This document shows, one piece after another, positions 30,301-39,560 of a stretch of 55,052 nucleotides of DNA (its first letter is position 1; the number at the start of each line of letters is the position of its first letter). The notes beneath the pieces were generated by a model, which had not been told where the DNA came from, searched no databases, and saw only the letters and a program-made list of their open reading frames with translations. A program made the position numbers and the translations under genes. This DNA comes from an uncultured Azospirillum sp. GTDB taxonomy: Bacteria > Pseudomonadota > Alphaproteobacteria > RF32 > CAG-239. The DNA lies in the NCBI GenBank assembly GCA_947301965.1, contig CAMYUM010000010.1, positions 1-55,052 of the forward strand. Reading direction: 5' to 3'.

Positions 30301-31337
30301 TTATCAACCTCACTGCCCAATGATGCCCCGTGTTCGGCAAATTTTTCATAAATTCCCTTAATGTTGCTGTCTAATGATTTTGCATAATCCTCAACATGAA
30401 CCGTCTGCGCCTTAATCAATTCATCAACGTCACCGGCAATTTCTTTTAACTTGTCTCCCAACTCCTGACTACCGCTTATTGCCCGTTCCGAAATCGTTTC
30501 CAAATATTCGCCCTGGCTTTGCAGATTGCCGACCACACGGTTAACGCTTTCCTCTGACATTAAGCTATAATTCTTCATATTTTCATTAGCTTCCAACACA
30601 TTTTTAGATGCGTTTTCGGTAACATTTTGAATTGTATTTGCCGTAGCTTTCATCTCTTCGATTCTCGGCATAATTTTCTTAATCATGCCGTCAATTTCGC
30701 CCTGAAGATGATTAGCAACCTCAGAAAACTGCTCCATACAACCGCTTAAATCTTTTGTAGTTTGAAAAGCCCTGTCCGTAACTCCGTCAAAACTCGAGGT
30801 CAACGTTTTAACTCCGCTGTTCAACTCAACAATGCTTTTTGTAGAATAATTATCCAATACCTGAACCAAATTAGCAAAATCATCAACTCGCCCGCCCAGT
30901 TCTTTTTTTATGGTTTCGGTCTGTTTCATTGCCAACTGCGTAACTTCCTGCAACTCTGAAACTTGAGAACGAATGGCATCGGCCATCGCTTTAGCTGTCT
31001 CGGCGCTGCCTTCTTCCGGATAAACCAATTGATTCATATAAGCCCTTAAAAACTTTGCCTCCTGCTTAAAACTGCGTTCCCGGTCAATAAACGAAATCAC
31101 CAACCATATCAACGGCAAAGGCAGAGAAACACCCGCCAAAAAAACGCCGAACTCATCAGGCATCATCAAAAACAAATTTGACCACCCGAAAAATTGCGTA
31201 ATATAAACCAAGATAATCGTAAACCAAACCACACTGATCCAAATCATCAGTCGGTGCATGTTATTTCCCAGCCAAGAACCTTCTTCTTCAACCGGTAACG
31301 ACACACTGTTTTGCTTATTGCGATTCTCTTTAGCCAT
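27384..31337 (-). CDS. 1317-aa membrane-anchored coiled-coil protein (TipN-like architecture)
   Basis: Two membrane segments near the N-terminus (about residues 28-52 and 59-83) are followed by some 1200 residues of nearly continuous heptad-type helix, rich in Ala, Ser, Asn, Glu and Lys with repeated short units (VADEI, SxVxxTxEISNNL, LGEVDEAI). The C-terminal 130 residues (FLKNATGIIETLENLAVDINAVF... YMTEFEKLIAKAR) look like a compact helical domain. This layout resembles TipN polarity factors and the large apolipoprotein-like proteins of Alphaproteobacteria, but shared coiled-coil composition is weak evidence of homology. It is the first gene of the dusB-trkA-hfq-hflX run; GAGGA precedes the ATG. 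Confidence 0.8.
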   Translation of the reverse strand: MAKENRNKQNSVSLPVEEEGSWLGNNMHRLMIWISVVWFTIILVYITQFFGWSNLFLMMPDEFGVFLAGVSLPLPLIWLVISFIDRERSFKQEAKFLRAYMNQLVYPEEGSAETAKAMADAIRSQVSELQEVTQLAMKQTETIKKELGGRVDDFANLVQVLDNYSTKSIVELNSGVKTLTSSFDGVTDRAFQTTKDLSGCMEQFSEVANHLQGEIDGMIKKIMPRIEEMKATANTIQNVTENASKNVLEANENMKNYSLMSEESVNRVVGNLQSQGEYLETISERAISGSQELGDKLKEIAGDVDELIKAQTVHVEDYAKSLDSNIKGIYEKFAEHGASLGSEVDKIIARANVIEESVSIQVNELRNVADEITAQLNSVEKSLKEQVSSLNSSSSSAIGDIQSVVNTFEQNADKMRNLANDIVDQAKACGSIVEDERDKMERLSSDVYDSFNNISAELATNVTNVKSTTDNVMEVFSTLGEALNTQTDKLSEVSNFAITQSKVAETSLQQQNRHINNSISKIEETKAELKREIDELAHAADVIAGEANDAVLKLKEQLEASVQMSSDVVNRTNEISNNLAKESERFVSMTEQTLEKASGFENMLAEQNDKFGYLVTQVGETSEQVAKSLSDHASLVEKTAAKSTTAFNDILSAFESQSTVLNSVAENTVGYVSDVVHALDEKAENINLLFKHQQGEFLDVFNKISDYTDKLGASLKTQMASIEESSDRVFAKMADMEDSVNKRVLNVAEVSSRSIERLGEVDEAIASRSKKLEDNIDAIFGKVSKVASDFALSLGGFSDAVKDIKVGADAATAGIVASADKLKNANNGFSQNMKGFTEQIDVQLKGFDDIANKLKEQAATLEKSFVHHKDILADVANKVSTQTRLGESSMAQQYKNMQALAAEVESRMKEISKALNGDIDGLYEKAGKLSFEVNTLGERLSKVGEEVNQSIQNSLNSIEKVHASMGECSTALVNTADMTTAKMGQVMSDYEKYLSGFNTVTAEVSTGVVEVNDLIAAQNNKMVSISKDTKALVEYFNQILQDASEKLNERADFAHKKVQGLGKELNDLSLKLEDAANMSAKYFENSGDKLRSTIMEITANAERIANDIKNSGEMFLEQSSSLSTAANDTVNKVNNAMLCVQSSINEFNVKGGEVVANTGTFNSVLQKQIELLNGEAKKANKELADIEKKYQDVKVDNFLKNATGIIETLENLAVDINAVFNGEAQEKLWAKYYDGDTEAFVRSLAKNISRKQVVAIKDEYEKNSDFRRVVTAYMTEFEKLIAKARSCEKSSLLLSVISGADIGKVYYIMARALDKIN

Positions 31338-31399
31338 CGGATTTTCCTCATATTTACGGGTTTTTGCCTAGAATATCTTATTAAATTTATTTTTCAATA

Positions 31400-31435
31400 A
31401 AAAATCCCGATATGTCAGACATTACATATCGGGAT
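31400..31435 (-). terminator. terminator of the 196-aa conserved hypothetical
   Basis: Twelve-base-pair stem ATCCCGATATGT/ACATATCGGGAT followed by TTTTTT on the minus strand, 20 bases after the stop at 31455. Confidence 0.88.
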
Positions 31436-31454
31436 AGCATACTTATACACAGAC

Positions 31455-32045
31455 TTATTCAATGCAGCAATCAACCGCCTTGCGAACAAAACTTTTAATT
31501 TTAGCAAAAGTTCCGCCGGAAACCTCAGCTTTTTCTGCCTTTTTCTCCATTTTCTCAGGCTCCGAACGTTCTGCCAAATCGCCGGTCAGCTTTTTGATGT
31601 CATCAAAGCTGTCTTCAATCCACTTAACATCATCGAGATTGAGCAACTTCATATTCAGCCCCCAGAATAAGCAATACAACTCATAAGACTGATCAAAAAG
31701 TTTGTATGCATCTGCCTTATGTCCCAAGCTTTGTTGCTTTGTTCCGACTTCCATCAAACGCATTGACGCAGACAATAAATGCTTTGAAATACACCAAACC
31801 TCGCCTTCATATTCAGGAATAACCTTCTGCATCAAACTTTTGCGTACTTCACGCACTTGTTCAATCAAGTCATAATACGATGTTTTACCGGTTTTGGCTC
31901 CCGAAAACATCAAATGTTCTTCAATCGAAATCAAATTCATAATTCCGATTGTCAAATCCTGATCTGACGACAAATCTTTAGGATTGACTTTTTTAGTTGC
32001 ATCAATTTTTTCAACAAACTCTTTTATTTTCTTTTCTTTATCCAT
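31455..32045 (-). CDS. conserved hypothetical helical protein, 196 aa
   Basis: Soluble and mainly helical, with no signal peptide. The central part (DLTIGIMNLISIEEHLMFSG, GEVWCISKHLLSASMRLMEVGTK, LFDQSYELYCLFWGLN) looks like a well-conserved hypothetical family; from memory, similar proteins occur in candidate phyla and archaea. A charged linker (about 160-175, Lys/Glu-rich) leads to a short C-terminal helix ending in DCCIE. The upstream membrane-protein gene ends 10 bases before, so the two form an operon. Function unknown. Confidence 0.75.
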   Translation of the reverse strand: MDKEKKIKEFVEKIDATKKVNPKDLSSDQDLTIGIMNLISIEEHLMFSGAKTGKTSYYDLIEQVREVRKSLMQKVIPEYEGEVWCISKHLLSASMRLMEVGTKQQSLGHKADAYKLFDQSYELYCLFWGLNMKLLNLDDVKWIEDSFDDIKKLTGDLAERSEPEKMEKKAEKAEVSGGTFAKIKSFVRKAVDCCIE

Positions 32046-32054
32046 ATTCAGCTC

Positions 32055-32585
32055 CTAAAAATTATACAGTTCATTGGCCTTCTGGCACAACGGATAAAAG
32101 TAAAAATACAAACTTGCCAAAGCCAAAGCCACGACCGGTACGGCAACTTTTTCAAACGGAAAATGAGCATGTCCGCCGTTTTTCGCCTTTATCCACTGAT
32201 AAAAGCGATTAGCCCAAATCAGCACCAACGCTCCCACAATCACGCTGAACAAAAACGGATCTATGAAAAACACCAAAATCGGCTGCGGATTATACTCCAG
32301 CTTACTGATATACATAAAACCGATCATGGCCACACTCAAAAAAATCAACCAAAAATCGCGTCCCCAAAAATTCCACTTTTTCTTCTCAAACCACACAATC
32401 ATCCAATATCCGAGCAACGCCAAAAAAGCACCGGCCCACACTCCGACAACACTATCATCAACTCCCAAACGGCGTGCAATTTCCAATGAAGCCGCAACCG
32501 CTACCGTACATACCGCACATGCCGGATTTGCCCATACCGGAGCGGACCATACCATCAACAAAGCCAAAGCAAACACTAACATCAT
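32055..32585 (-). CDS. multi-pass membrane protein with CxxC motif
   Basis: A 176-aa protein with an N-terminal signal or membrane segment, then CAVCTVAVAASLEIARRLGVDD, and four further membrane segments. The CxVCTVAV motif followed by a G-(I/V)-DD turn recurs in a small-membrane-protein family that I recall from diverse bacteria, including candidate phyla. The two cysteines could be redox active or bind metal. It is first in a two-gene operon with the 196-aa protein. The ribosome site is GGAAAGGAA. Confidence 0.72.
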   Translation of the reverse strand: MMLVFALALLMVWSAPVWANPACAVCTVAVAASLEIARRLGVDDSVVGVWAGAFLALLGYWMIVWFEKKKWNFWGRDFWLIFLSVAMIGFMYISKLEYNPQPILVFFIDPFLFSVIVGALVLIWANRFYQWIKAKNGGHAHFPFEKVAVPVVALALASLYFYFYPLCQKANELYNF

Positions 32586-32670
32586 ACCATTCCTTTCCTC
32601 TTTAGACTTTCTCTATATAGCCTATTTATCTTCAACTTTCAATCACTTTATTGACCTGTGTATTTTAAAC

Positions 32671-32700
32671 TTGACTTGCTTATCAATACCCAGTTATATA
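32671..32700 (+). promoter_or_regulatory. rubrerythrin promoter
   Basis: -35 TTGACT (32671-32676), 18-nt spacer and -10 TATATA (32695-32700), with the start codon at 32732. Confidence 0.55.
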
Positions 32701-32731
32701 AAATCACTTTTTCAACTAAGGAGTTTATACA

Positions 32732-33271
32732 ATGGAACTTAAAGGATCAAAAACCGAAAAAAACCTTATGGAAGCATTTGCCGGCGAGTCTCAGGCCCGC
32801 AACAAATATACTTATTACGCTTCAAAGGCCAAAAAAGAAGGCTACAACATCATTGCCGCCAAATTTGAAGAAACCGCCAATAACGAGAAAGAACATGCCA
32901 AAATTTGGTTCAAACTTTTGCACGATGGTGCTGTTCCTTCTACAATTGACAACCTTAAAGATGCCGCTTCCGGCGAAAATTTTGAATGGACCAACATGTA
33001 TGAACGCATGGCCAAAGAAGCTGACGAAGAAGGCTTTACCAAAATTGCCAACCTCTTCAGATTGGTCGGCAAGATCGAAAAAGGCCACGAAGAAAGATAC
33101 AACGCTTTACTCAAGTCTCTTTGTGAAGGTTCTATTTTTTCACGCCCGACCAAAGTTATTTGGGAATGTGCTAACTGCGGTCACCGTGTAGAAAGCCCTA
33201 TGGCTCCCGAAAAATGCCCGGTATGCGACCACCCGCAGGCTTATTTCTTTGAACTGCAGGAAGAATTTTAA
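32732..33271 (+). CDS. rbr: rubrerythrin
   Basis: Non-haem iron peroxidase that protects anaerobes from hydrogen peroxide. The 179-aa protein has an N-terminal ferritin-like di-iron domain with metal-ligand Glu motifs ([31 protein letters not shown]). A C-terminal rubredoxin domain has CANCG and CPVCDHP. A strong AAGGAG site precedes the ATG. It is a single gene. Its presence supports an anaerobic or microaerobic host. Confidence 0.97.
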   Translation: MELKGSKTEKNLMEAFAGESQARNKYTYYASKAKKEGYNIIAAKFEETANNEKEHAKIWFKLLHDGAVPSTIDNLKDAASGENFEWTNMYERMAKEADEEGFTKIANLFRLVGKIEKGHEERYNALLKSLCEGSIFSRPTKVIWECANCGHRVESPMAPEKCPVCDHPQAYFFELQEEF

Positions 33272-33288
33272 TTTTAGATTCGCACAAC

Positions 33289-33322
33289 AAAAAAACGCCG
33301 TTTTCTAAAACGGCGTTTTTTT
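33289..33322. terminator. bidirectional terminator between rubrerythrin and the acidic-tail orphan
   Basis: Fourteen-base-pair stem AAAAACGCCGTTTT/AAAACGGCGTTTTT with a two-base gap, so the loop takes in some A/T pairs. A and T runs on both sides allow it to serve both converging genes. Confidence 0.88.
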
Positions 33323-33336
33323 GTAATCACAGATCA

Positions 33337-33948
33337 CTAGTCATCGTCATCATCATCGTCACGATCTCCGAAAATTTCGAAATTCGAATTGCCCTTGAAA
33401 GGATTTTCCAGCATCTCTTTTTCATCATGTACGGTTCGTATAATCATAACCCCGCCATTCTGAACCAAGATTGCCTCGGTGGGAGCGTCCGTCTTTGGCA
33501 CCATCCGAGAAAACTCGACAAAGAGCATCGGATACTGAAAGATTGACAACGTGTACATCCCGGCGTCATCATGGACACCGATCTTCATACATGCCAGACA
33601 ACGACTTTCGGGAGAATCCACAAAATTATCTCGCAGACTCATAATATAGTCCTCAAGGTCTTCTCCCGGCTCGTTCTTCAAAGCAATTCTGGTGTACTTG
33701 TACAAAAAGTTCTTCTGGGCATCAGTAACTCCATGACCGACGGTTCTTTTCAGCACCGGATAGACCATAGTATCATCAACTCCCGGTCTCTTTTCGTAGA
33801 TGGCCACCATGATATCGCAAAAGTGCAAGTCATCGGCATCTTTTTCTCTCAGCTCCGTACCGAAGTTTTGATCAAAAGCCACCATAAGCTTGTTTTTCAG
33901 GACATAGCTGTCGTGATCGATTTGTTTTAGAAACTCTTCCTTTTTCAT
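33337..33948 (-). CDS. orphan protein, 203 aa, with poly-aspartate tail, SD-less
   Basis: Not recognised. It is soluble, mixed alpha/beta, without signal peptide. The body (EEFLKQIDHDSYVLKNKLMVAF... GVMIIRTVHDEKEML) ends with DRDDDDDDD, encoded by alternating GAT/GAC codons that form a short trinucleotide repeat. The tail could bind calcium or a basic partner, or mimic nucleic acid; this is speculation. The ATG has no Shine-Dalgarno; its leader shares ACAATTAA ten bases before the ATG with the 617-aa orphan. It has its own promoter and shares a terminator. Confidence 0.65.
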   Translation of the reverse strand: MKKEEFLKQIDHDSYVLKNKLMVAFDQNFGTELREKDADDLHFCDIMVAIYEKRPGVDDTMVYPVLKRTVGHGVTDAQKNFLYKYTRIALKNEPGEDLEDYIMSLRDNFVDSPESRCLACMKIGVHDDAGMYTLSIFQYPMLFVEFSRMVPKTDAPTEAILVQNGGVMIIRTVHDEKEMLENPFKGNSNFEIFGDRDDDDDDD

Positions 33949-33981
33949 AATAATTAAGTTAATTGTAGTATACTGCCGAGC

Positions 33982-34010
33982 AGTGTACCACCATTATAGA
34001 CAAAAATCAA
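33982..34010 (-). promoter_or_regulatory. promoter of the acidic-tail orphan
   Basis: Minus strand -35 TTGATT (34005-34010), 17-nt spacer and -10 TACACT (33982-33987). A perfect TATAAT (33993-33998) lies in the spacer and could be an alternative -10, although its -35 is poor. Confidence 0.55.
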
Positions 34011-34019
34011 CAAAAAATA

Positions 34020-34502
34020 TTATCTTAAATTTCGTGCCCCGCGATAATTAAAATGTGCAATCGCCATTGCCAAAGCATCTGAGGAGTCATTATTTTTCGG
34101 CCTGCACCCCGGGAGCAAAACTTTCACCATTGTTTCGACCTGTTCTTTTGCGGCTTTTCCCACTCCGACAACGGCCTTTTTGACTTTGTTCGGCTCATAT
34201 TCCGTAACCGAGATACCATACAACGCCGGAGCCAAAATAACCACCCCGCGAGCCATACCTAATTTTATGGTCGAAGTCGGGTTATCATTCAAAAACACTT
34301 GTTCAATAGCCGCCTCATTGGGATGATAAGTCTCTATCACCTCATTAAGTGAGCGATGAATAATTGCCAATCTTTCTGCAATTGGCAGTTTTGTATCGGT
34401 TTTAATAAAACCATCGGCAACATATTTCATTTTGTTGTTTTCGGTTTCAATCACTCCCCAACCGGTAGAAGACAAACTGGGGTCAAGCCCTAAAATCCGC
34501 AT
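34020..34502 (-). CDS. ruvC: Holliday junction resolvase RuvC
   Basis: Endonuclease that resolves Holliday junctions in recombination and repair. The 160-aa protein has the four acidic active-site residues: Asp7 (ILGLDPS), Glu67 (AAIEQVF), Asp139 and Asp142 (NNDSSDALA). A GGAGGG site precedes the ATG. The partner genes ruvA and ruvB are not adjacent, which is unusual but not rare. Confidence 0.96.
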   Translation of the reverse strand: MRILGLDPSLSSTGWGVIETENNKMKYVADGFIKTDTKLPIAERLAIIHRSLNEVIETYHPNEAAIEQVFLNDNPTSTIKLGMARGVVILAPALYGISVTEYEPNKVKKAVVGVGKAAKEQVETMVKVLLPGCRPKNNDSSDALAMAIAHFNYRGARNLR

Positions 34503-34599
34503 TCAGTCCCTCCGTTACATAAACTACCAAACAAACTGTAGATTACAACATATTTTATAGTATAAACTTGTAACTGTTAAAAATGCTTTAATTTACAAC

Positions 34600-34629
34600 A
34601 AAAAACCGCTCATTTTTGAGCGGTTTTTC
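34600..34629 (-). terminator. terminator of the RND efflux operon
   Basis: Stem AAACCGCTCA/TGAGCGGTTT with a TTTT loop and a following T run on the minus strand, directly after the transporter stop at 34635. Confidence 0.88.
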
Positions 34630-34634
34630 AAAAC

Positions 34635-37600
34635 TTATTCTTCTTCTGTTCTATGTCTTCTTTCCAGCACCCTTTCAGTAATTGTCTGGAACAAAACATA
34701 CAACATCGGAATAATAATCAACCCTGCACCGGTACCAATCAACATTCCATAGAACACCGGCACACCGATTGCAATACGGCTGTTTGCACCGCAACCGCTG
34801 GCCACAACCATCGGTAACACACCTAAAATGAACGTAAACGCAGTCATCAGCACAGCACGAAATCTTTCTTTCAAGCCAACTAATGCCGAACGTTCAATTG
34901 ATGTGCCGCGCAAACGCTCTTCTTTAGCAAACTCAACAATCAAAATCGCGTTCTTTGCTGCCAAGCCTACCAGCAGTACCAAACCCAATTGAGCATAAAT
35001 CGAAAGTGGCAAGCCGTGGATAAACAATCCGATCAATGCACCTACCATTGCCACCGAAACCGATGCCAAAACCGGAACCGGCGTTGACCAACTCTCATAT
35101 TGTGCAACCAGGAACAAATAAGCAAATGTAATCGCCAACAAAATCAAACTTCCGATTGTTCCCTGGTTAGCTCGTTCCTGAAAACTCATACCTGACCAGT
35201 CATAGCCATAACCTTGAGGCAGAGTTTCTCTAGCCAATTTTTCTACTCCGGCCATTGCTTCACCACTGCTTACGCCGGGACGTGCAATTGCCGTAATCGA
35301 TGCTGACGGATACTGGTTATAACGGTTAACGGCACGCGGTCCTAACACTTTACGCAGATTAATCATACCGCCCAACGGTACCATCTTGCCTTCGTTGTTT
35401 TGAACATACAAACTGTTAATACTGTTAATATCTTTACGGAATTTCCAATCCGACTGCATAACCACTTTGTTAACCTGAGTTCCAAAGTTTACATCGTTGA
35501 TGTAAGATGAACCCAAATATTGTCCCAACGTGCTGTAAATGCTGCCGACAGAAGTCTTGCTTGCTTCAGCTTTTTCACGGTTTACATCAACAAAAATCTG
35601 CGGGGTTTCGGCATTATAGCTCGAGAATGCATACATCAAAAGCGGTGATGTGTTCATCTTTGCCAACAACATCTTTAATGCATTATCCAATGCATGCGGA
35701 TTATTACTATCCAGTTCCTGTAAACGGAAATCCATACCATTGGTGCTACCAAGTCCCATAATCGCCGGCATCTCAAACATATTGATTTTTGCTTCTGGAG
35801 TTGTTGATGACACTTTAGCATTTACCGCATTCAACAAATTGGTTGACAGCAGGGCTTTGGATTTACGATGATTCCAAGGATCGAGAATTACTGCCATGAA
35901 AGCAACATTTTCACCACTACCGCCAATCATGCTAAATCCGGAAATATTCATAACATGTCTAACTCCGGGAGTATCTTTTATCAATTTAGCAACTCTGGAA
36001 ACCACTTTTTCAGTTCGTTCACGTGACGCACCTTCAGGCAACTGAACATCCACCATAAAAATACCTTGGTCTTCATTCGGAAGAAAACTGGTTTGACTGA
36101 TTTTCATAATTCCGAAAATCAGAAAAACAATTATTCCGAAAATTACCGCAATTCCTTTAATACTGCGTCCACCAATCGCCGCAATACTTAAATATCTGTT
36201 ACGTGTTTTTTCCAACGTTTTACTAAACCAGAACAACGGGCCACTGGTTCTTGGCTTTAACGGACGCAATATTGTTGAGCACAAAGCCGGTGACAGTGTC
36301 AAAGCATTTAATGATGAAAAAGACACTGAAGCTGAAATTGCCACTGCAAATTGTTGATAAATACGTCCGGTAATACCGCCCATAAAACCAATCGGCACAA
36401 AGATCGCCAACAACACCAACGTAGTTGCAATAACCGCGCCCGACACTTGTTCCATAGCTTTTATGGTTGCATCTTTAGATGAAAGATTTTCTGATTCCAT
36501 CAAGAACAGCACACGTTCAACCACCACGATCGCATCATCAACCACCAAACCGATTGCCAACACCAAACCAAACAATGTCAGAATGTTCAAGCTGAAGCCG
36601 AACATTAACAACACCGCAAAAGTCGCAAAAATAGATACCGGAATTGTTACCGATGGAACTAATGTTGAGCGCCAATCCTGCAAGAAAACATAGCATACCA
36701 AAACCACCAACAAAAATGTCAGTACCAAAGTCATAACCACTTCTTCAATAGAAGTCTTAATATATTCTGTTGCATCGTGAGCAATATTTAACTCAAAACC
36801 TTTAGGATACATTACTTCCAAACGCTTCAATTCAGCTTTCAGGTTTCTCATTGCATCAATAGCATTTGCACCTGACAACAGGTTAATTGCAATCGCTACT
36901 GACGGAGCACCGTCAAATTGAGCTCTGGCAAAATAACGTTCTTCACCGATTTCAACTCTGGCCACATCTTTCAGCCTGACTAAACCGCCTTCTTCGTTAG
37001 TGCGGACAATAATGTTTTCAAAATCTTTTACATCATTCAGACGGCCTGTCGTTTGCAAACTATATACCATCTGTTGAGTACCATCACCCGGCATTGCACC
37101 GACTTTACCTAAAGACGGTTGCACGTTTTGTCCTCTGATTGCTGCGGCAATCGATGCAATCGGTAAATTCAACGCCGTAATCTTGTCAGCATCAAGCCAT
37201 ACACGCATACTGAGCGGTGGAGCATAAACATTAACCTCACCTACACCGTTAACTTTAATCAGGTTCTTTTTAATGTTGTTTTGTACATAGTCACTCAACT
37301 GTAATGAGTTCATACTTTGATCCGGTGAACGCGCAATCAAAAAGCCCAAAATATCGGTTGAACGTCTGGATACAGTGACACCTTGCTGTTGCACATCAGA
37401 CGGCAATTTTGATAGGGCTTGTTGCACACGATTTTGGGTTTTTACCTGTGCCAGATCCGGATCAATACCTACTTTAAAAGTAATTGTCAGACTATAACTA
37501 CCCGAAGAGTCAGAAGTTGAGTCCATATACAACATGTCTTCAACACCGTTAATGGCCTCTTCCAACGGAATACCTACCGTATTTGATATAACCTCGGCAC

Positions 37601-37760
37601 TTGCGCCAGGATAATTGGCAGAAATAGTAATTGTCGGCGGAGTAACTTCAGGATACAGCGTTATCGGTAACGAAAAAACCGAAATAACACCGGCCAACAT
37701 CAAAACAATTGAAATAACTATCGCAAAACGAGGACGTTCAATAAAAATCCTTGAAAACAT
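34635..37760 (-). CDS. RND multidrug efflux transporter, HAE1 (AcrB/MexB-like)
   Basis: Inner-membrane proton-driven pump of 1041 aa with twelve membrane helices. The proton-relay residues are present: a paired Asp in helix 4 ([12 protein letters not shown]) and Lys in helix 10 ([16 protein letters not shown]). The N-terminus ([19 protein letters not shown]) and [19 protein letters not shown] are typical of the family. It is encoded after the adaptor (6-base gap). No TolC-type outer-membrane channel gene is present, so a channel encoded elsewhere is presumably used. Substrates cannot be predicted. Confidence 0.95.
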   Translation of the reverse strand: MFSRIFIERPRFAIVISIVLMLAGVISVFSLPITLYPEVTPPTITISANYPGASAEVISNTVGIPLEEAINGVEDMLYMDSTSDSSGSYSLTITFKVGIDPDLAQVKTQNRVQQALSKLPSDVQQQGVTVSRRSTDILGFLIARSPDQSMNSLQLSDYVQNNIKKNLIKVNGVGEVNVYAPPLSMRVWLDADKITALNLPIASIAAAIRGQNVQPSLGKVGAMPGDGTQQMVYSLQTTGRLNDVKDFENIIVRTNEEGGLVRLKDVARVEIGEERYFARAQFDGAPSVAIAINLLSGANAIDAMRNLKAELKRLEVMYPKGFELNIAHDATEYIKTSIEEVVMTLVLTFLLVVLVCYVFLQDWRSTLVPSVTIPVSIFATFAVLLMFGFSLNILTLFGLVLAIGLVVDDAIVVVERVLFLMESENLSSKDATIKAMEQVSGAVIATTLVLLAIFVPIGFMGGITGRIYQQFAVAISASVSFSSLNALTLSPALCSTILRPLKPRTSGPLFWFSKTLEKTRNRYLSIAAIGGRSIKGIAVIFGIIVFLIFGIMKISQTSFLPNEDQGIFMVDVQLPEGASRERTEKVVSRVAKLIKDTPGVRHVMNISGFSMIGGSGENVAFMAVILDPWNHRKSKALLSTNLLNAVNAKVSSTTPEAKINMFEMPAIMGLGSTNGMDFRLQELDSNNPHALDNALKMLLAKMNTSPLLMYAFSSYNAETPQIFVDVNREKAEASKTSVGSIYSTLGQYLGSSYINDVNFGTQVNKVVMQSDWKFRKDINSINSLYVQNNEGKMVPLGGMINLRKVLGPRAVNRYNQYPSASITAIARPGVSSGEAMAGVEKLARETLPQGYGYDWSGMSFQERANQGTIGSLILLAITFAYLFLVAQYESWSTPVPVLASVSVAMVGALIGLFIHGLPLSIYAQLGLVLLVGLAAKNAILIVEFAKEERLRGTSIERSALVGLKERFRAVLMTAFTFILGVLPMVVASGCGANSRIAIGVPVFYGMLIGTGAGLIIIPMLYVLFQTITERVLERRHRTEEE

Positions 37761-37766
37761 TAGTCG

Positions 37767-38918
37767 TTATTCCTCCACCTTAACATTTTCTGCTCTTACT
37801 TTTTTGCCATCAGCAACCTTTTGCAGTCCTTGAACAATTACTTTGTCACCGGCTTTCAAACCACCGGTTATAATTTGACGTGAACCGATTGCCTCACCCA
37901 AGGCTACACGATGTTGCTCAACAACGCTGTCATCATTAACTGTCATTACATAGTTGCCGTTAGCATCCTGTCCGATGGCTGATTGCAAAACCGTAATTGC
38001 TTTTCTGCTTGCACCGGAATCAATTTTCATATTTACATAGCTACCCGGTAACAACAATTCTTCATCGTTCTTAAATTCCGCATATACGGCTATTGTTGCT
38101 GTGTTGGTATCAATAGCATTATCAACAAACTCGTTTATAGAATTCATTCTGACAACTTTGCCGTTTGGCAGTTCAATTCTTGCACTTATATGCTCGTTAC
38201 GCATTCCGCTTTGCAGAACATCACTAATTTCTTTATCTGTCATTGAAAAAGTAATGCGTACCGGATTCATTTGTACAATCGAAGCCAAAACACCGGTTGC
38301 CGAGCTTACAAAGTTACCTTCCGTAACTTTGGCTTTACCGATTTTGCCGGAAAACGGTGCTTTAATTTCCGCATGTTCCAAATCAATTTTTGCCAACTCA
38401 TAACTGGCCTCGGTTTGTTTTACGGCAGCTTGTGCCTGCAACAAACTTGAATATGCTTCATCAAGTCTTGCTTCTGACGCATATTTCTGCTGGTTAAGTG
38501 ACTTTTGACGGCGATAGTCCTTTTCAATCTTGGTCAAACTTGCTCTTGCCGAATCAAGCTCTGCCTTGCGCAAATCCGCAGTAGCCTGATAGCGTTGTTT
38601 TTCAATCACAAACAAAATGTCACCTTCTTTTACGACCGAACCTTCGTCAAACTTTACCTCTTCCAAATAACCGCTGACTTGAGGCTGCAAATTGACCGAA
38701 TTCAAAGCTTCAACATGCCCAATCACACTGCTGTACGGAGTAACATCATCTTCGGCAACCGTCTCAACCACAACATAAGGATCTCCGCCGGCACCGCCCA
38801 TCATTCCCATCATATTTGGTGTCAGACGAGATTTTAAAAACCAACCGATTCCAATACAAAAAAGCACACCGACAACACGCCATACCATCTTATTGCTGTC
38901 TAATCTTCCCATAACCAT
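37767..38918 (-). CDS. RND efflux periplasmic adaptor (MexE/AcrA family)
   Basis: A 383-aa membrane-fusion protein that links the pump to an outer-membrane channel. It has an N-terminal membrane anchor (about 12-28) and no lipobox. The lipoyl half-motifs (VSGYLEEVKFDEGSVVKEGDILFVIE and KAPFSGKIGKAKVTEGNFV) flank a coiled-coil hairpin, and beta-barrel domains follow. A short Met/Gly-rich stretch (NMMGMMGGAGG) after the anchor is distinctive. It begins one base after the TetR gene stop and reuses the end of that gene as ribosome site (AGGAAG). Confidence 0.93.
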   Translation of the reverse strand: MVMGRLDSNKMVWRVVGVLFCIGIGWFLKSRLTPNMMGMMGGAGGDPYVVVETVAEDDVTPYSSVIGHVEALNSVNLQPQVSGYLEEVKFDEGSVVKEGDILFVIEKQRYQATADLRKAELDSARASLTKIEKDYRRQKSLNQQKYASEARLDEAYSSLLQAQAAVKQTEASYELAKIDLEHAEIKAPFSGKIGKAKVTEGNFVSSATGVLASIVQMNPVRITFSMTDKEISDVLQSGMRNEHISARIELPNGKVVRMNSINEFVDNAIDTNTATIAVYAEFKNDEELLLPGSYVNMKIDSGASRKAITVLQSAIGQDANGNYVMTVNDDSVVEQHRVALGEAIGSRQIITGGLKAGDKVIVQGLQKVADGKKVRAENVKVEE

Positions 38919-38919
38919 T

Positions 38920-39543
38920 TTAATCTTCCTTCCTTAGTTGGTTTAATATCATATCCAATCCGTATAAAAAACTTCTGCCGAGTTTTACGCTTTGCGACTT
39001 TTGGTTCAAAACATAATAATACAACGACCCTCGCCACAGACTCATTATTGTCAATGCCGCATCATTAACATTAGTACCGGGCATTAATTGTCCACTTTTT
39101 TGCGCTGAGGTCAAGGCCTTTTGCACGATATCCAACCCTAAAATTCTGATATCGCCCAGTTTTTCGATCACACTGTTAAACACGGCATCTGACCACTCAA
39201 CTTGAGCCATCACAAAAAACAAAAACTTTTGTAAATCAGAACTGCTTTCAATATACTTGATTTCACGTACAAACAAATCACGCAAACTCTGCAGACTGTT
39301 TGGCAGACCAAACTTTTTTTTCATCGGCTCAAATTGATCTTTGATGTGATGTTGTATCAACGCCGCCAACAACTCCCCTTTGTCCTTAAAATGCCAATAC
39401 ACTGCACCTTTGGTCATGTTTATACGTGCGGCTATATCATCAAAAGACGTCTTTGAAAAACCCTTTTCATAAAAACAATCAAGAGCCGCCTCTAATATAC
39501 CGGCTCTTGTGTTTTCGGTCTCTTCTTTGGTTTTACGCCCCAT
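38920..39543 (-). CDS. TetR/AcrR family repressor of the efflux operon
   Basis: A 207-aa regulator. The N-terminal helix-turn-helix (ILEAALDCFYEKGFSKTSFDDIAARINMTKGAVYWHFKDKGEL) is very close to the AcrR/TtgR pattern, and a ligand-binding helical domain follows. ATG 39543 is chosen: GAGG lies five bases before it, and the longer frame would translate through the operator. It is the first gene of the tetR-adaptor-pump operon, so it probably represses its own operon through the palindrome at 39561-39582. Confidence 0.92.
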   Translation of the reverse strand: MGRKTKEETENTRAGILEAALDCFYEKGFSKTSFDDIAARINMTKGAVYWHFKDKGELLAALIQHHIKDQFEPMKKKFGLPNSLQSLRDLFVREIKYIESSSDLQKFLFFVMAQVEWSDAVFNSVIEKLGDIRILGLDIVQKALTSAQKSGQLMPGTNVNDAALTIMSLWRGSLYYYVLNQKSQSVKLGRSFLYGLDMILNQLRKED

Positions 39544-39560
39544 AACTACCTCATTTTTGA

